A DNA stretch of 64,000 nt from Flavobacterium humi (GCF_004745595.1 NZ_SRLH01000005.1:62001-126000), one strand, 5' to 3'; positions 1 to 9,303 are shown, counted from the first letter of the stretch. Made by a program: numbers and translations. Notes: a model not told the origin generated them from the letters alone.

Positions 1-2
1 TA

Positions 3-2738
3 GTTGAACTGTCCAAAGGTAATGCGAGGGTTGCACTAATGGCAACATATTCAGTAACTCCAGATTCTGAAACTAATTATTTGAATAGTCCAATATTGTT
101 GTATGAAAAGTATTTTGAAAAAATAGCAGATGAAATTGACGTATTTACAAGACCAATTGTATTTAAAACTCTTGCTATAGTTTCCTTTTTTGGTTCTTTA
201 GACAGAAATAATACTGATCTCAAAACAACATTAAAAAATAACTTTGATATTGATTGGAATGAACTATGGGTTATCATCCTTGAGTTGCATAGACATGAGG
301 TATTGGATGTACACTCCAATGAAATAGTAAAAATTTCTGATCAGGTACTCGCTACTTATGCTTTTTACAAATGTTTTATTGATAATAACTCAGCAAGCAT
401 AATATATTCAGATTGGATTTCTACTTTCATTGAAAAATATCCATCAAGAATTAAAAATACATTAGTAGATGTGAATAATACTTTTGGTTATCATCATATT
501 AAAGACCTTGTAATGCCTCATTTGCAAAACATTATTTCTAGTGAAGAAACTAATGAAAAGCTATATTCCTTTTATACTTTGTTTTGGTTTTATAAAGGTT
601 ACGACACTTTGCTTTACTTGAAAAAATGGATTGATGGATTGACCACAGAATGCATATCTGAAGAACTTAAATTTTCTTATGTACACAATGACCATACAAA
701 GGCTTCTAAATATTTTGATTTATTAATTAACTTTTGGAATCATCCGAATGAACTTTTAAAACCAGCGATTGAGTTATCTATTGAATTGGTTGCAAAACAA
801 CCTCAGAGGTTACCTGAATTTTTAAAATTTGTACATGACCATGTCAGTTACAAAGTTGAAGACCTACACAATGGATACGAAAGACAAAATATTATCTTAG
901 ACATATTGTCAACTGAAAATCGCTCCTCTCTACACAAAGAAATTGCAAATGGCACTTTTTTAAATATTGGAGAAACTTTATTAGGATGGCATTTCACAGA
1001 ATTTGGTTCAAAAGGTATTTCTATTAATATAGTAAATTTTAATCTATATTATTCTCCACAGTTAGTAGAATTAAGGGCAAAAATATTCGATGGTTTATAT
1101 ATTCTATTTGAGCACGATAGAGAGCAGACAGAAAAAATATTAAATAAAATTGTTCTCCCTGGAGGGAAGATTGATAAACAAATCTATATTGATGAATTCC
1201 CAATTTATGAAAGATTAATTTCAGACAAACTCTCTCCAGAACAATACTCTCATTGCAAATTTGTAAACCGATTGTCGAAAAAAATTGTGGGATTGGAAAA
1301 TACAATTCCTGACAAATGGAATCAATTTATCAATTCAGATATTATCAATCTCTCAAAATTGTTAAAAACAGATGTCCTTGAAGATAAAAACGGAAAGTCT
1401 TGGCAAGAAAGAGAAGAGGAAAAGCGTCAAAAAATTCAGGACTACATTAAACCTAAACCATGGAATGAAATTGAGTCCTTACTTTATTCAATAAACTCAT
1501 TGTTTTTCCAACAACAAGGGAGAGATACTTGGGAAATAGAAGGTGGATTATCAGAAATTTTTATCGGAATTGCTAGTAAAGGAAAAAACGAAATAAAGAA
1601 AGCACTAACTCTTACTTTCAACAATAAGTTTTCATTCCAGTTTCAGCCACGGATTATCTATTTTATTATAAATAATAACATTCTAAGTGGTAAAGAATTG
1701 CTAACGTTGATTGATAAATCTGATTTTCGAGACAAAACTTCCTGTATTATTACGCTTTTAGAATGTCTTCCAGAAAATCAGATAAATATAAAATTTTTAA
1801 AACTTTTAATTCAAACTTTTAAAAGCAATGATCAATTATTCATACACAGATTGACAGACTATTTAAAATTTGATTCTGAATTCAATAATTACAAAAAGTC
1901 TAGTCGTGAAAATGGAATTAAGCAGCATAATATAATTTCTTATTTGACTGAAATTATACTACACAAACCAGTAATACAAAGATATGGTCTAGGACATCAT
2001 TTTTGTAGAGATTCCGCTATCTATTTTTCAAATCATGTGCACTTACTCAAACTAGCTTTCATATTATTAAAAAAGAGTGATAATCATTTTGATTATGATG
2101 GAAAAGAGCTTGAAGCGGTAATGAATTTAGACAGCAATTTCTTTATTGAATATCTAGAACAAAAGGTTGTAGATATGGACTATTTGTCATTTCGATTCGA
2201 ACATTTTAAACTCGACTGCATTTGGTCTTTACCAAATTATAAGGAAATAGTTGATAAAGCTTTAGATATTATCATAAAGAAAGCACCCATCTATTCTAAT
2301 ATGGAACATCCCTCAGCTGTTCTCTTTACTTTTGATAAAAACAATGATGAAATTCTCTCAAAAGTTTATGAATATATAGCTGATTTCATTAACACTTGTT
2401 TTAAGGATAACCAAAGAACTATTATGATGATGAATGTTTTGCTATATAGATTTCAAGATAAATTTATTAATTTTTTAAAGCAATTTTTGCTTTTAAATAA
2501 AGATTTTGAAAGGTTCAACGATATCTGGTTAGAGAAATCTGAAGTTACTGTTGGTAGTAGAGTTCCCTATATTCAAAAAGAAATTGATTTTTGCAATGAG
2601 ATTTCTTCAATGATTAAAACTATGCCTAATATTTTAGACTATGTAAATCATATAAAATATTTAGAACAAAAGATTATATGGTTAAAAAAAGACATAGAAA
2701 ATGAGCAAAAAAGAGATTTTAAAGGATATATGGATTGA
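3..2738 (+). CDS. STAND/AAA-type NTPase, C-terminal part (5' end outside window)
   Basis: The reading frame is open to the left edge, and the codons before the first ATG (position 39) read as normal protein: ELSKGNARVALMAT. A SxGNxR-type stretch is typical of the sensor/lid part of STAND and AAA NTPases, so the P-loop half probably lies upstream and the ATG at 39 is not the true start. After it comes a winged-helix-like segment (about residues 40-120 from that ATG) with KISDQVLATYAFY, a pattern I associate with nSTAND3-type defence NTPases. The remaining 750 residues are mostly helical, without a motif I can name, and may be a sensor domain. The DNA is very AT-rich, like the defence genes that follow. 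The assignment to a defence NTPase is inference from this motif and the neighbours; the exact family is not resolved. Confidence 0.6.
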   Translation, partial: VELSKGNARVALMATYSVTPDSETNYLNSPILLYEKYFEKIADEIDVFTRPIVFKTLAIVSFFGSLDRNNTDLKTTLKNNFDIDWNELWVIILELHRHEVLDVHSNEIVKISDQVLATYAFYKCFIDNNSASIIYSDWISTFIEKYPSRIKNTLVDVNNTFGYHHIKDLVMPHLQNIISSEETNEKLYSFYTLFWFYKGYDTLLYLKKWIDGLTTECISEELKFSYVHNDHTKASKYFDLLINFWNHPNELLKPAIELSIELVAKQPQRLPEFLKFVHDHVSYKVEDLHNGYERQNIILDILSTENRSSLHKEIANGTFLNIGETLLGWHFTEFGSKGISINIVNFNLYYSPQLVELRAKIFDGLYILFEHDREQTEKILNKIVLPGGKIDKQIYIDEFPIYERLISDKLSPEQYSHCKFVNRLSKKIVGLENTIPDKWNQFINSDIINLSKLLKTDVLEDKNGKSWQEREEEKRQKIQDYIKPKPWNEIESLLYSINSLFFQQQGRDTWEIEGGLSEIFIGIASKGKNEIKKALTLTFNNKFSFQFQPRIIYFIINNNILSGKELLTLIDKSDFRDKTSCIITLLECLPENQINIKFLKLLIQTFKSNDQLFIHRLTDYLKFDSEFNNYKKSSRENGIKQHNIISYLTEIILHKPVIQRYGLGHHFCRDSAIYFSNHVHLLKLAFILLKKSDNHFDYDGKELEAVMNLDSNFFIEYLEQKVVDMDYLSFRFEHFKLDCIWSLPNYKEIVDKALDIIIKKAPIYSNMEHPSAVLFTFDKNNDEILSKVYEYIADFINTCFKDNQRTIMMMNVLLYRFQDKFINFLKQFLLLNKDFERFNDIWLEKSEVTVGSRVPYIQKEIDFCNEISSMIKTMPNILDYVNHIKYLEQKIIWLKKDIENEQKRDFKGYMD

Positions 2739-2863
2739 ATTAAAAATTAGGTATAAATACGTATTGTTTCGTCTATAGATTATTTGTTTATTTAGAGAAA
2801 TACTAAAAAAACAGAAATATTTTTGCAAATAGAGCTGAAAATAAGTAATTAAAATAATGAATT

Positions 2864-4516
2864 ATGTTTATAAAAGTAATAAAGTGGGCTAATAATCAAA
2901 TTCCAAATCATTATCAAGATTCTGTTTTTTATCTTGAAGAGGATAATTGGAATGATTATTCATATTATACTTATTTCCATCTTCACTTATCTTCAAAATA
3001 TACCGAAGATGGAGAATCAAAGCTTATAGGAGGTGTCAAAATATTAAAAAAAGAACAAGAAATCAACAAAGGATATTTACACTCTTCTGACGAATTTGAT
3101 ACTTTAAATTCAGAGTATTGTTCTTTAGGTCAGTCTTTGGATTACTATGATAGACTAGCTCATATTGACAAGCCACTCCAGGATCAATTATTGAGTTCCA
3201 TAAATGATATTATATTTAGACCCGATATTGTTGATGAATTCAGAGATGTAGAAGCATTCAATATTTCATTAATGAGGCATTTTGATTTTAATGATGATAT
3301 TTTTAAACTTGCTCCAATTTTAATTTCACGAGAATTTGATGCTTTACCTGACAATAAGGATTTAAAATTTAAATTCAAAACAAAAGAAATGACTGATTTT
3401 ATAGAATTTGATTTTGATTCTCCGAAGTACCCTGATGAAGATGGATTTGATCAGTTTTTACCAAATAGAATAGCGGTGATAATAGGAAAAAATGGTTCAG
3501 GAAAAACAACGTTACTCTCTAAAATTTCAAGAATTGTTTTTGCTTCAGCTAGCGACAGAGACTATCTAAAAGCAGTAGCAACCATTGAACCTAAAGGTCT
3601 TGGTTTTCCAAGGATAATTAGTCTTTCTTACAGTGCTTTTGACGCTTTTCAAGTTCCAGGTATTAGGTTAAAAGAAAAAGAGCAAATTTCAAAAGATATA
3701 CAAAGAGGGATTGGAAGATATATATATTGTGGGGTTAGAGATATTACTAAAGAACTTGAAAAATCTATTGAAACAATTATTCCCGAAGAAAATGGATTGT
3801 TAAGAATGGAAGATATTTTAAATGATAAACACGCCGACAATTTTTTAAAACCAATTAATTCATTAAAAAAAGAATTCATAGAAGCTCTGAAAATCATATT
3901 TAGTGACTCTGAAAAATCTACTATGTTATTAAGGGTAATCCAAATTCTTTCCGAAGAGTCATCCCTTCACTTCATTCGTGTAATTTCTCATCCGATACAA
4001 GAAAATGAATTAATAAAGATTTTTTCAGAACTAAGCACTGGGCATAAATTCGTGTTACATTCATTAGCCAATATTATTAAGCATATTGAAAATAGAAGTT
4101 TGATTTTATTTGATGAACCTGAAACTCATTTACACCCTCCTTTATTAGCTGTTCTTATGAAAAGCATGAGATATATATTAAACAATAAAAATTCTTTTAT
4201 GATATTATCAACTCATTCTCCTGTTGTACTACAAGAAACATTAAGTAAACATGTTTTTATAGTGAGAAGAGAAGGAAATATGATTAACGTTCTGAACCCA
4301 GAAATTCAGACTTTTGGAGAAAATATAGGAATAATTACATCACATATATTTGGTTTGTCTTCAGATTTAACAGATTATCATGCTGAATTAGATAGTGTTA
4401 TTAGTGGTTCTACTGCAAAAAATTCAAAAGAAGGTTTAGAAAAAATTGAAGCATTATTTGGAGGTCAACTAAGTTTTCAAGCTAGAGCATACGTATTATC
4501 CCAATTAAATAATTAA
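2864..4516 (+). CDS. SMC-like AAA ATPase, PtuA-like (Septu-type defence)
   Basis: This 550-aa ATPase has a Walker A at residues 208-216 (GKNGSGKTT), an ABC/SMC signature-like LSTGHKF, a Walker B with DE at 417-418 (LILFDEPETHLHP) and an H-loop (LSTHSP). That order is typical of AAA_15/AAA_21 overcoming-lysogenisation-like and PtuA ATPases. No Toprim nuclease domain follows the ATPase, which argues against an OLD nuclease; the nuclease is instead encoded by the next gene, 7 bp downstream. The first 200 residues before the P-loop are not recognisable. The ATPase + HNH arrangement matches the PtuA/PtuB pair of Septu and of some retron effectors, in which the ATPase controls the nuclease. The family is clear as an SMC-like ATPase; the Septu label is inference. 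Confidence 0.75.
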   Translation: MFIKVIKWANNQIPNHYQDSVFYLEEDNWNDYSYYTYFHLHLSSKYTEDGESKLIGGVKILKKEQEINKGYLHSSDEFDTLNSEYCSLGQSLDYYDRLAHIDKPLQDQLLSSINDIIFRPDIVDEFRDVEAFNISLMRHFDFNDDIFKLAPILISREFDALPDNKDLKFKFKTKEMTDFIEFDFDSPKYPDEDGFDQFLPNRIAVIIGKNGSGKTTLLSKISRIVFASASDRDYLKAVATIEPKGLGFPRIISLSYSAFDAFQVPGIRLKEKEQISKDIQRGIGRYIYCGVRDITKELEKSIETIIPEENGLLRMEDILNDKHADNFLKPINSLKKEFIEALKIIFSDSEKSTMLLRVIQILSEESSLHFIRVISHPIQENELIKIFSELSTGHKFVLHSLANIIKHIENRSLILFDEPETHLHPPLLAVLMKSMRYILNNKNSFMILSTHSPVVLQETLSKHVFIVRREGNMINVLNPEIQTFGENIGIITSHIFGLSSDLTDYHAELDSVISGSTAKNSKEGLEKIEALFGGQLSFQARAYVLSQLNN

Positions 4517-4523
4517 ATTATAG

Positions 4524-5375
4524 ATGAGAAAAGTAAAAGCTCCCGATATTAAAATTGCTCTCGAGGAATTAAAAATAGCTTTAACATATAAAAATGGAGC
4601 CTTTAAATATGAATTAGAACTTGAAGAAGAAAAAAAATTAGAAGTAATTTATAAAGAATATGAAGATTTAAAAGGTGTTGCAAATGATAAATTTAAAAGC
4701 GATATTTTAAAATCAGCAACAAATGATGCTATATATAATGCATATGATGAAACTCAAGAAAATAATAGGCTTTATAGCTTAAGATCAAGAATACTTCTAT
4801 CGGTAACAAGATGTCCCTATTGCGGAATTTCAGATGCAGATGAATTAGACCACCACTTACCAAGGTCAATTTATAAAGCTATAGCTGTTTATGTAAGTAA
4901 TTTAATTCCTCTTTGTCATAAGTGTAATAATAAGAAACGAACTATTACTGGTGAAAAAATAGAAGAAAGATTTACCCATGTTTATTTTGATGAATTTCCT
5001 GATTCACCTTTACTTCTAGCTGATATTACTATTAATGATGATGCATTAAGTGTTAAATTTAAAATTAACGAAGTTGGGATATCTGAACTTCGTTTCAAAC
5101 AATTAAGTTTTCAAATTGGCAGAATAAATTTAAACGGAAGATTAGTAAAAGAATGCAATGTTTATTTAAGTAGTATTGCCTCAATGATAGAAGATGCTTA
5201 TGGCGATAATAATACAGATAAGCTTAAAGAACTTTTAATTAGTCAACATGATACAAATAAAAGAATTTTTGGAATCAATGACTGGAGAACCGTTTTTCTT
5301 TTTTCACTTGCAAATTGTGAAGATTTTTGTGGCGGAGGATTTAAAGCAATTTTAAACAAATTATATCCACAATAA
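4524..5375 (+). CDS. HNH endonuclease, PtuB-like
   Basis: The 283-aa product carries an HNH/Zn-finger core: Cys97-x2-Cys100 (CPYCG), a DHH at 109-111 and Cys131-His-x-Cys134-Asn-Asn (CHKCNNKK). These are the metal-binding and catalytic elements of HNH nucleases. The N-terminal 90 residues are charged and helical, and could contact the ATPase. The gene starts 7 bp after the ATPase gene and is almost certainly co-transcribed with it. In Septu, the HNH partner degrades nucleic acid when released or activated by PtuA; that role is inferred here. The alternative is a different ATPase-HNH defence pair of the same general design. Confidence 0.72.
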   Translation: MRKVKAPDIKIALEELKIALTYKNGAFKYELELEEEKKLEVIYKEYEDLKGVANDKFKSDILKSATNDAIYNAYDETQENNRLYSLRSRILLSVTRCPYCGISDADELDHHLPRSIYKAIAVYVSNLIPLCHKCNNKKRTITGEKIEERFTHVYFDEFPDSPLLLADITINDDALSVKFKINEVGISELRFKQLSFQIGRINLNGRLVKECNVYLSSIASMIEDAYGDNNTDKLKELLISQHDTNKRIFGINDWRTVFLFSLANCEDFCGGGFKAILNKLYPQ

Positions 5376-5462
5376 ATAATTGAATATATAAAAATTAGTA
5401 AGCATCTAAATCATATGATTCAATTAAAAGTAATTGTTTGGGCAATTTAATTCAAAAAGCAA

Positions 5463-6935
5463 ATGTTAGACCAGTCATTTTCAAATTCAAATTTTAATCT
5501 AATTTTCTTAAAAGAAAACAGGAAAGGTATTATAAAGAAAAGGCATTTAAATCAAGCTTATTTTGACAAGCATGATGAGTTCAAAGTGGTTTTAGATGAA
5601 AAAATTACTCTAAAAAACTCTAAAGCTGATAATAAACTTTCACAGGAAGAATTAGAGGGATTTGCAAAAAGATTTGATGATATTAATAAAGCAAAAGAAG
5701 AGATTAGAAACAACTTGTTTTCTGAATATTCTGATATTGTTAATGATGAAGAAAGCCCATTTGTTTTTGATATTAAATATGATAAACAAAATAAAATATA
5801 TACAACAAATAAAGATGGAGTTTCTTTTTTTTCAATTAAACAACTTCAAAGAAATTTAAATAAAACATTTAATGTTATTCAAGCTGATAGAAATAAAATA
5901 ATTAAACAAGTCTATAATTTAATTTCTGATGGTTTTCCAAAAGTGATTATAAGAACTGATGTTAAAAAATTTTATGAATCAATCCCTCAAGGTAAGCTTT
6001 TTGAAAAAATTGAAAATAATACTTTACTATCTCCTCTCTCAAAAAAACTTTTAAAAAGATTGTTCTTTGAATTTGAAAGAATTAAAGATGTTACTGAAAT
6101 GGCACCAAAGAAAGGAATCCCTAGAGGGCTTGGTGTAAGTGCCTATCTGTCTGAATTGTATATGAGGGACATTGATAGTCAAATAAAATCTTTGCCAGAT
6201 ATTATCTATTATGCCAGATATGTTGATGATATTATTGTAATATTTTCACCAAAAACTAAAAGCCAAAGAAGAGACTATCAAAGTGAAATAAAAGAAATAA
6301 TAAATAATCATCAGTTAGAAATTAAAGATGGAAGTGATGGTACACCATCAAAAACATTTCCTTATGAACTACTGGAAAAACCTTTATCAAAACAACAAAA
6401 ATTAACATTTTTAGGTTATAAATTTATAATTAATCAAAATTATGATACTAAAATTGAATTATCTGATGATAAATTAAAAAGATATGTAAGCAGAATAGAG
6501 CTATCTATTGAAACATACAATAATGATTGTAAGTATGATGAAAAAAAAGCAAGAAAGATGCTGATAGATAGGTTGAAATTTCTAATAGGTAATTATCATC
6601 TAAACCATAATAAAAAAAATATAAAAGCTGGAATCTTTTATACAAACCAAATGTTGAAATTGAATAATTCAGAATTCAATAGTTTAAATACTTTAAATGC
6701 TAGAATGTATAATAAATTTAATAGGATAAGTCCACCCATAAATATAGGTATTGACAAAGCTAGATTGATTGATTTTTTTAAATCAAAATTTTGTTTTAAG
6801 GAAGGTTTTAATAATAAGGAAAACCACTTTTTTTCTTTTAAGTTTAATCAGAAGGAGCAATCTTATTATAATATTAAATATAAAAGGGCTACAAATAAAT
6901 TTGAAGTAATTAAATCAATTTGGAAGAATGAGTAA
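5463..6935 (+). CDS. drt3a: Defence-associated reverse transcriptase Drt3a (UG3-like)
   Basis: A 490-aa reverse transcriptase. The palm motifs are visible: motif A IIRTDVKKFYESI with catalytic Asp166, motif B around KKGIPRGLGVSAYLSE, and motif C YVDD at 253-256. The protein lacks the maturase and endonuclease domains of group II intron RTs and has no retron msr/msd upstream. The next gene, overlapping by 8 bp, is a second, different RT. Two tandem RTs of about 500 and 700 aa are the hallmark of DRT type 3 (UG3 + UG8). As I recall the literature, Drt3a makes poly(GT) by copying an ACACAC template in the system's noncoding RNA, and a matching sequence lies downstream of the operon. Assignment to UG3 rests on architecture, not on alignment. 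Confidence 0.82.
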   Translation: MLDQSFSNSNFNLIFLKENRKGIIKKRHLNQAYFDKHDEFKVVLDEKITLKNSKADNKLSQEELEGFAKRFDDINKAKEEIRNNLFSEYSDIVNDEESPFVFDIKYDKQNKIYTTNKDGVSFFSIKQLQRNLNKTFNVIQADRNKIIKQVYNLISDGFPKVIIRTDVKKFYESIPQGKLFEKIENNTLLSPLSKKLLKRLFFEFERIKDVTEMAPKKGIPRGLGVSAYLSELYMRDIDSQIKSLPDIIYYARYVDDIIVIFSPKTKSQRRDYQSEIKEIINNHQLEIKDGSDGTPSKTFPYELLEKPLSKQQKLTFLGYKFIINQNYDTKIELSDDKLKRYVSRIELSIETYNNDCKYDEKKARKMLIDRLKFLIGNYHLNHNKKNIKAGIFYTNQMLKLNNSEFNSLNTLNARMYNKFNRISPPINIGIDKARLIDFFKSKFCFKEGFNNKENHFFSFKFNQKEQSYYNIKYKRATNKFEVIKSIWKNE

Positions 6936-9078
6936 GAAGAAAAGATATATTCGATACCCTAAAGAAAGAGCTATACTTTCTGATGTATTGCCTTATGAAG
7001 TGCCAATAACTTTTTCAAACAGATACTTCTATAGATTTTTAGTTAATTTTAATATTTTTCTTGATAATGAGAAAGTTAATTTTGAAAATAATTTAAATGG
7101 TCAAGAGAAAATAGTATTTGAAGAAATTTTAAAAATCTTATTTCACCATGACTATAATAATGAACAAGATTATAAGTTTAGAAAGATTCCTTTTGCATAT
7201 AGAATTACACATAAGGAAAATGATTTTAGAGAGTTAGCGGTAATTCACCCAATAAATCAATTAAAACTTATTAAGTTCTATGATGATTTTAAAGAATCAA
7301 TTTTGTATTCATGTTCAATCAGTAATTTTAGTGTTCGAAAACCAGTAGATATTGCCAAGTTCACTTTTTTTAATGATAAATTACATCAATTAAATAAAGG
7401 TGATGAAAATGACTTTTTAGAATTAAGTGGCAAAGAATATGAAAATTTAAAAACTTTTTTCTCTTATAAGAAATACACTAATATTTATAAGTTTTATGAA
7501 GACTATAGATACCATAGAGCAGAGAAAAAATATAATTTCCTTTTTAAATTTGATATAGCAAAATGTTTTGACACCATTTATACTCATTCTATTTCTTGGG
7601 CTGTTTTAGGTTTAGATGCTGTAAAAGAAAATGTTGAAGAATCAAAGAAAAACTTTTCTGGGATATTTGATAAATTTATTCAAAATGCCAATTATGGAGA
7701 AACAAATGGCATTTTGATTGGTCCTGAATTTTCGAGAATATTTGCTGAAATTATTCTACAAAGAATTGATAAAACAGTTGAAGACAAAGTAGGTAAATTA
7801 GAGAAGGGATATAAAAACAAGATAGATTATGAAATTTATAGATATGTAGATGACTATTTTTTATTTTGTGATGATGAAATTTTAAAAAATGAAATTTTAA
7901 GGATACTTAAACATGAACTTAAAGAATACAAGTTATCAATAAATAATTCTAAATCAAAAGAGTATAGTAAGCCAATCATAACTGAAATTACAATTGCTAA
8001 AGAAAAAATCAATAAATTGTTTTCTGAAAATCCAAGATTTTCAATAAAAGAATTAGATAAAAATGAAAACCAAAAAGAAGGGAATAATGAAGATATTGAA
8101 ATTCTGAATCACAAATTTTCTTTTTATTTTAATCCAGATAATTTAATTACTCAATATAAAATTTTGATTAAAGAATCATCTGTAGATTACAAAGATGTAT
8201 TGAATTACAGTTTGGCTCTATTGAACAGTATAATAGAAAGAAACCTTGTTAATTTTGAAAATGTATATCTTCCTTATCTTGGTAAAATTAAATCAAATGA
8301 AATCTCAGATAAATCAGTTATAAATAAATTAAATAAAGTTGAAGATTCTTTAACAACTCATTTGGTTAGTTTTATTGATTTTGTTTTTTTTATATATTCA
8401 GTTTCTCCACGAGTAAATTCTACTATTAAGACATGTCATATCTTATCAAAAATCCTTACTTTTTATAAATTAAAAGATAAGTCTGATAAAAAGTTTTTAA
8501 TCAATTCAAATAATAGAAATAGGATTTTCAAAAAAATATTGGATGAATCAAGCTTAATAATTAAAAAGAATTCAATTACAGAATATGCACAAATAGAAAC
8601 TCTATATCTTCTAACTGTAATCAGGGAATTAGATAAAGAATTTAGAATTCCAGAAATTAGTTTAGAAAAATTTATTGGTATTAAAGCCAACAAAATTCCT
8701 GATGGGAAATTAAATTATTTTTCAATAGTTGTTCTTGTTTTTTATTTAGGACATTCAAAAAAATATCCAAAATTAAGAGTTGCTTTATTGGACTACATTG
8801 AAAATTACATAAAAAATTTTCCTATTGAAAAAAGAAGTAAATCATCTGAGTTAACTCATCTAATATTAGATTTACTAGCTTGCCCATTTATTGAAGATAT
8901 CTATAAAATTAAGATATTTGCTTTATACAAAAATTATACAACTAAAGGAGAACTTTTAGCAGCAAGGAGAATAATTTATTTTCATAAAAAACATATTAAG
9001 TATTGGTTTACTAAATGGGAAAGATTTAATTTAGCAAAAGAACTAGAACATAAAAGGAGTCAAGAAGTTTACTCTTAA
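6928..9078 (+). CDS. drt3b: Defence-associated reverse transcriptase Drt3b (UG8-like)
   Basis: A 716-aa protein with a second RT palm: motif A LFKFDIAKCFDTI with Asp209, a motif-B-like GETNGILIGPEFSR, and motif C YVDD at 306-309 followed by CDD. The N-terminal 130 residues precede the palm, and about 300 residues after it (roughly 400-716) form a helical, Lys-rich extension that I cannot match to a known domain. The ATG lies inside the last codons of the first RT gene, so translation is probably coupled. In DRT3 systems the second enzyme is reported to make the complementary poly(AC) strand without a nucleic-acid template; that is family knowledge and not something this sequence shows. Both catalytic aspartates are present, so the gene looks intact. 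Confidence 0.82.
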   Translation: MSKKKRYIRYPKERAILSDVLPYEVPITFSNRYFYRFLVNFNIFLDNEKVNFENNLNGQEKIVFEEILKILFHHDYNNEQDYKFRKIPFAYRITHKENDFRELAVIHPINQLKLIKFYDDFKESILYSCSISNFSVRKPVDIAKFTFFNDKLHQLNKGDENDFLELSGKEYENLKTFFSYKKYTNIYKFYEDYRYHRAEKKYNFLFKFDIAKCFDTIYTHSISWAVLGLDAVKENVEESKKNFSGIFDKFIQNANYGETNGILIGPEFSRIFAEIILQRIDKTVEDKVGKLEKGYKNKIDYEIYRYVDDYFLFCDDEILKNEILRILKHELKEYKLSINNSKSKEYSKPIITEITIAKEKINKLFSENPRFSIKELDKNENQKEGNNEDIEILNHKFSFYFNPDNLITQYKILIKESSVDYKDVLNYSLALLNSIIERNLVNFENVYLPYLGKIKSNEISDKSVINKLNKVEDSLTTHLVSFIDFVFFIYSVSPRVNSTIKTCHILSKILTFYKLKDKSDKKFLINSNNRNRIFKKILDESSLIIKKNSITEYAQIETLYLLTVIRELDKEFRIPEISLEKFIGIKANKIPDGKLNYFSIVVLVFYLGHSKKYPKLRVALLDYIENYIKNFPIEKRSKSSELTHLILDLLACPFIEDIYKIKIFALYKNYTTKGELLAARRIIYFHKKHIKYWFTKWERFNLAKELEHKRSQEVYS

Positions 9079-9084
9079 AAATAT

Positions 9085-9237
9085 TGCCAACACCAATCTC
9101 CAGTTTGTAATAAGTAATTATTATATTCTAGAATCCAAAGATAATTTATTGTCTAAAGATTCACACACTTGTATTTGGCACAACTCTGTAAAAGAGGTTT
9201 AACAAAGTAGCTGGAGGAGATGCAAGCTACTTTTTTT
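9085..9237 (+). ncRNA. Candidate DRT3 noncoding RNA with ACACAC template
   Basis: The 225 bp after drt3b hold no credible gene but show ordered RNA structure. Hairpin I is at 9131-9162: GAATC pairs with GATTC, then a symmetric CAAA/TAAA internal loop, then GATAA pairs with TTGTC. ACACAC follows immediately at 9163-9168. Hairpin II (9182-9199, AACTCT with AGAGGTT and one bulged G) and a 9-bp terminator hairpin (9204-9233) with a T run close the RNA. An ACACAC stretch is the template reported for Drt3a in DRT3. The 3' end is well defined by the terminator; the 5' end is a guess, since no clear promoter is visible. Confidence 0.62.
9204..9237 (+). terminator. Terminator closing the DRT3 RNA
   Basis: AAAGTAGCT (9204-9212) and AGCTACTTT (9225-9233) form a perfect 9-bp stem with a 12-nt loop (GGAGGAGATGCA), followed by a T run to 9237. 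It probably defines the 3' end of the RNA, and the stem could also be part of the RNA that binds the RTs. Confidence 0.75.
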
Positions 9238-9274
9238 GATTTTTTATTCATTAATTTTTAGATAATTTTTAAAA

Positions 9275-9299
9275 TATCCCAGCCATTTTAGGCTGGGAA
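9275..9299 (-). terminator. Terminator downstream of the DUF3871 gene
   Basis: CCCAGCC (9278-9284) and GGCTGGG (9291-9297) form a GC-rich 7-bp stem with a 6-nt loop, 7 bp beyond the leftward DUF3871 stop codon. On the minus strand the stem is followed by an A/T tract with short T runs. Together with the preceding terminator it separates the two convergent transcription units. Confidence 0.6.
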
Positions 9300-9303
9300 T
9301 TTC

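Noticed and set aside
3649..3897. Antisense gene over the PtuA-like ATPase
   Set aside because: Low-complexity composition and no promoter; it is the complement of the real gene.
5463..9078. Group II intron with maturase
   Set aside because: Two RT genes overlap, no maturase X domain or endonuclease motif is visible, and no intron domain V-like hairpin follows.
9079..9300. Possible retron msr/msd or CRISPR-like repeats near the reverse transcriptases
   Set aside because: No repeated units with regular spacers, and no pair of inverted repeats flanking a branching guanosine upstream of an RT. The structure fits a DRT3-type RNA better.
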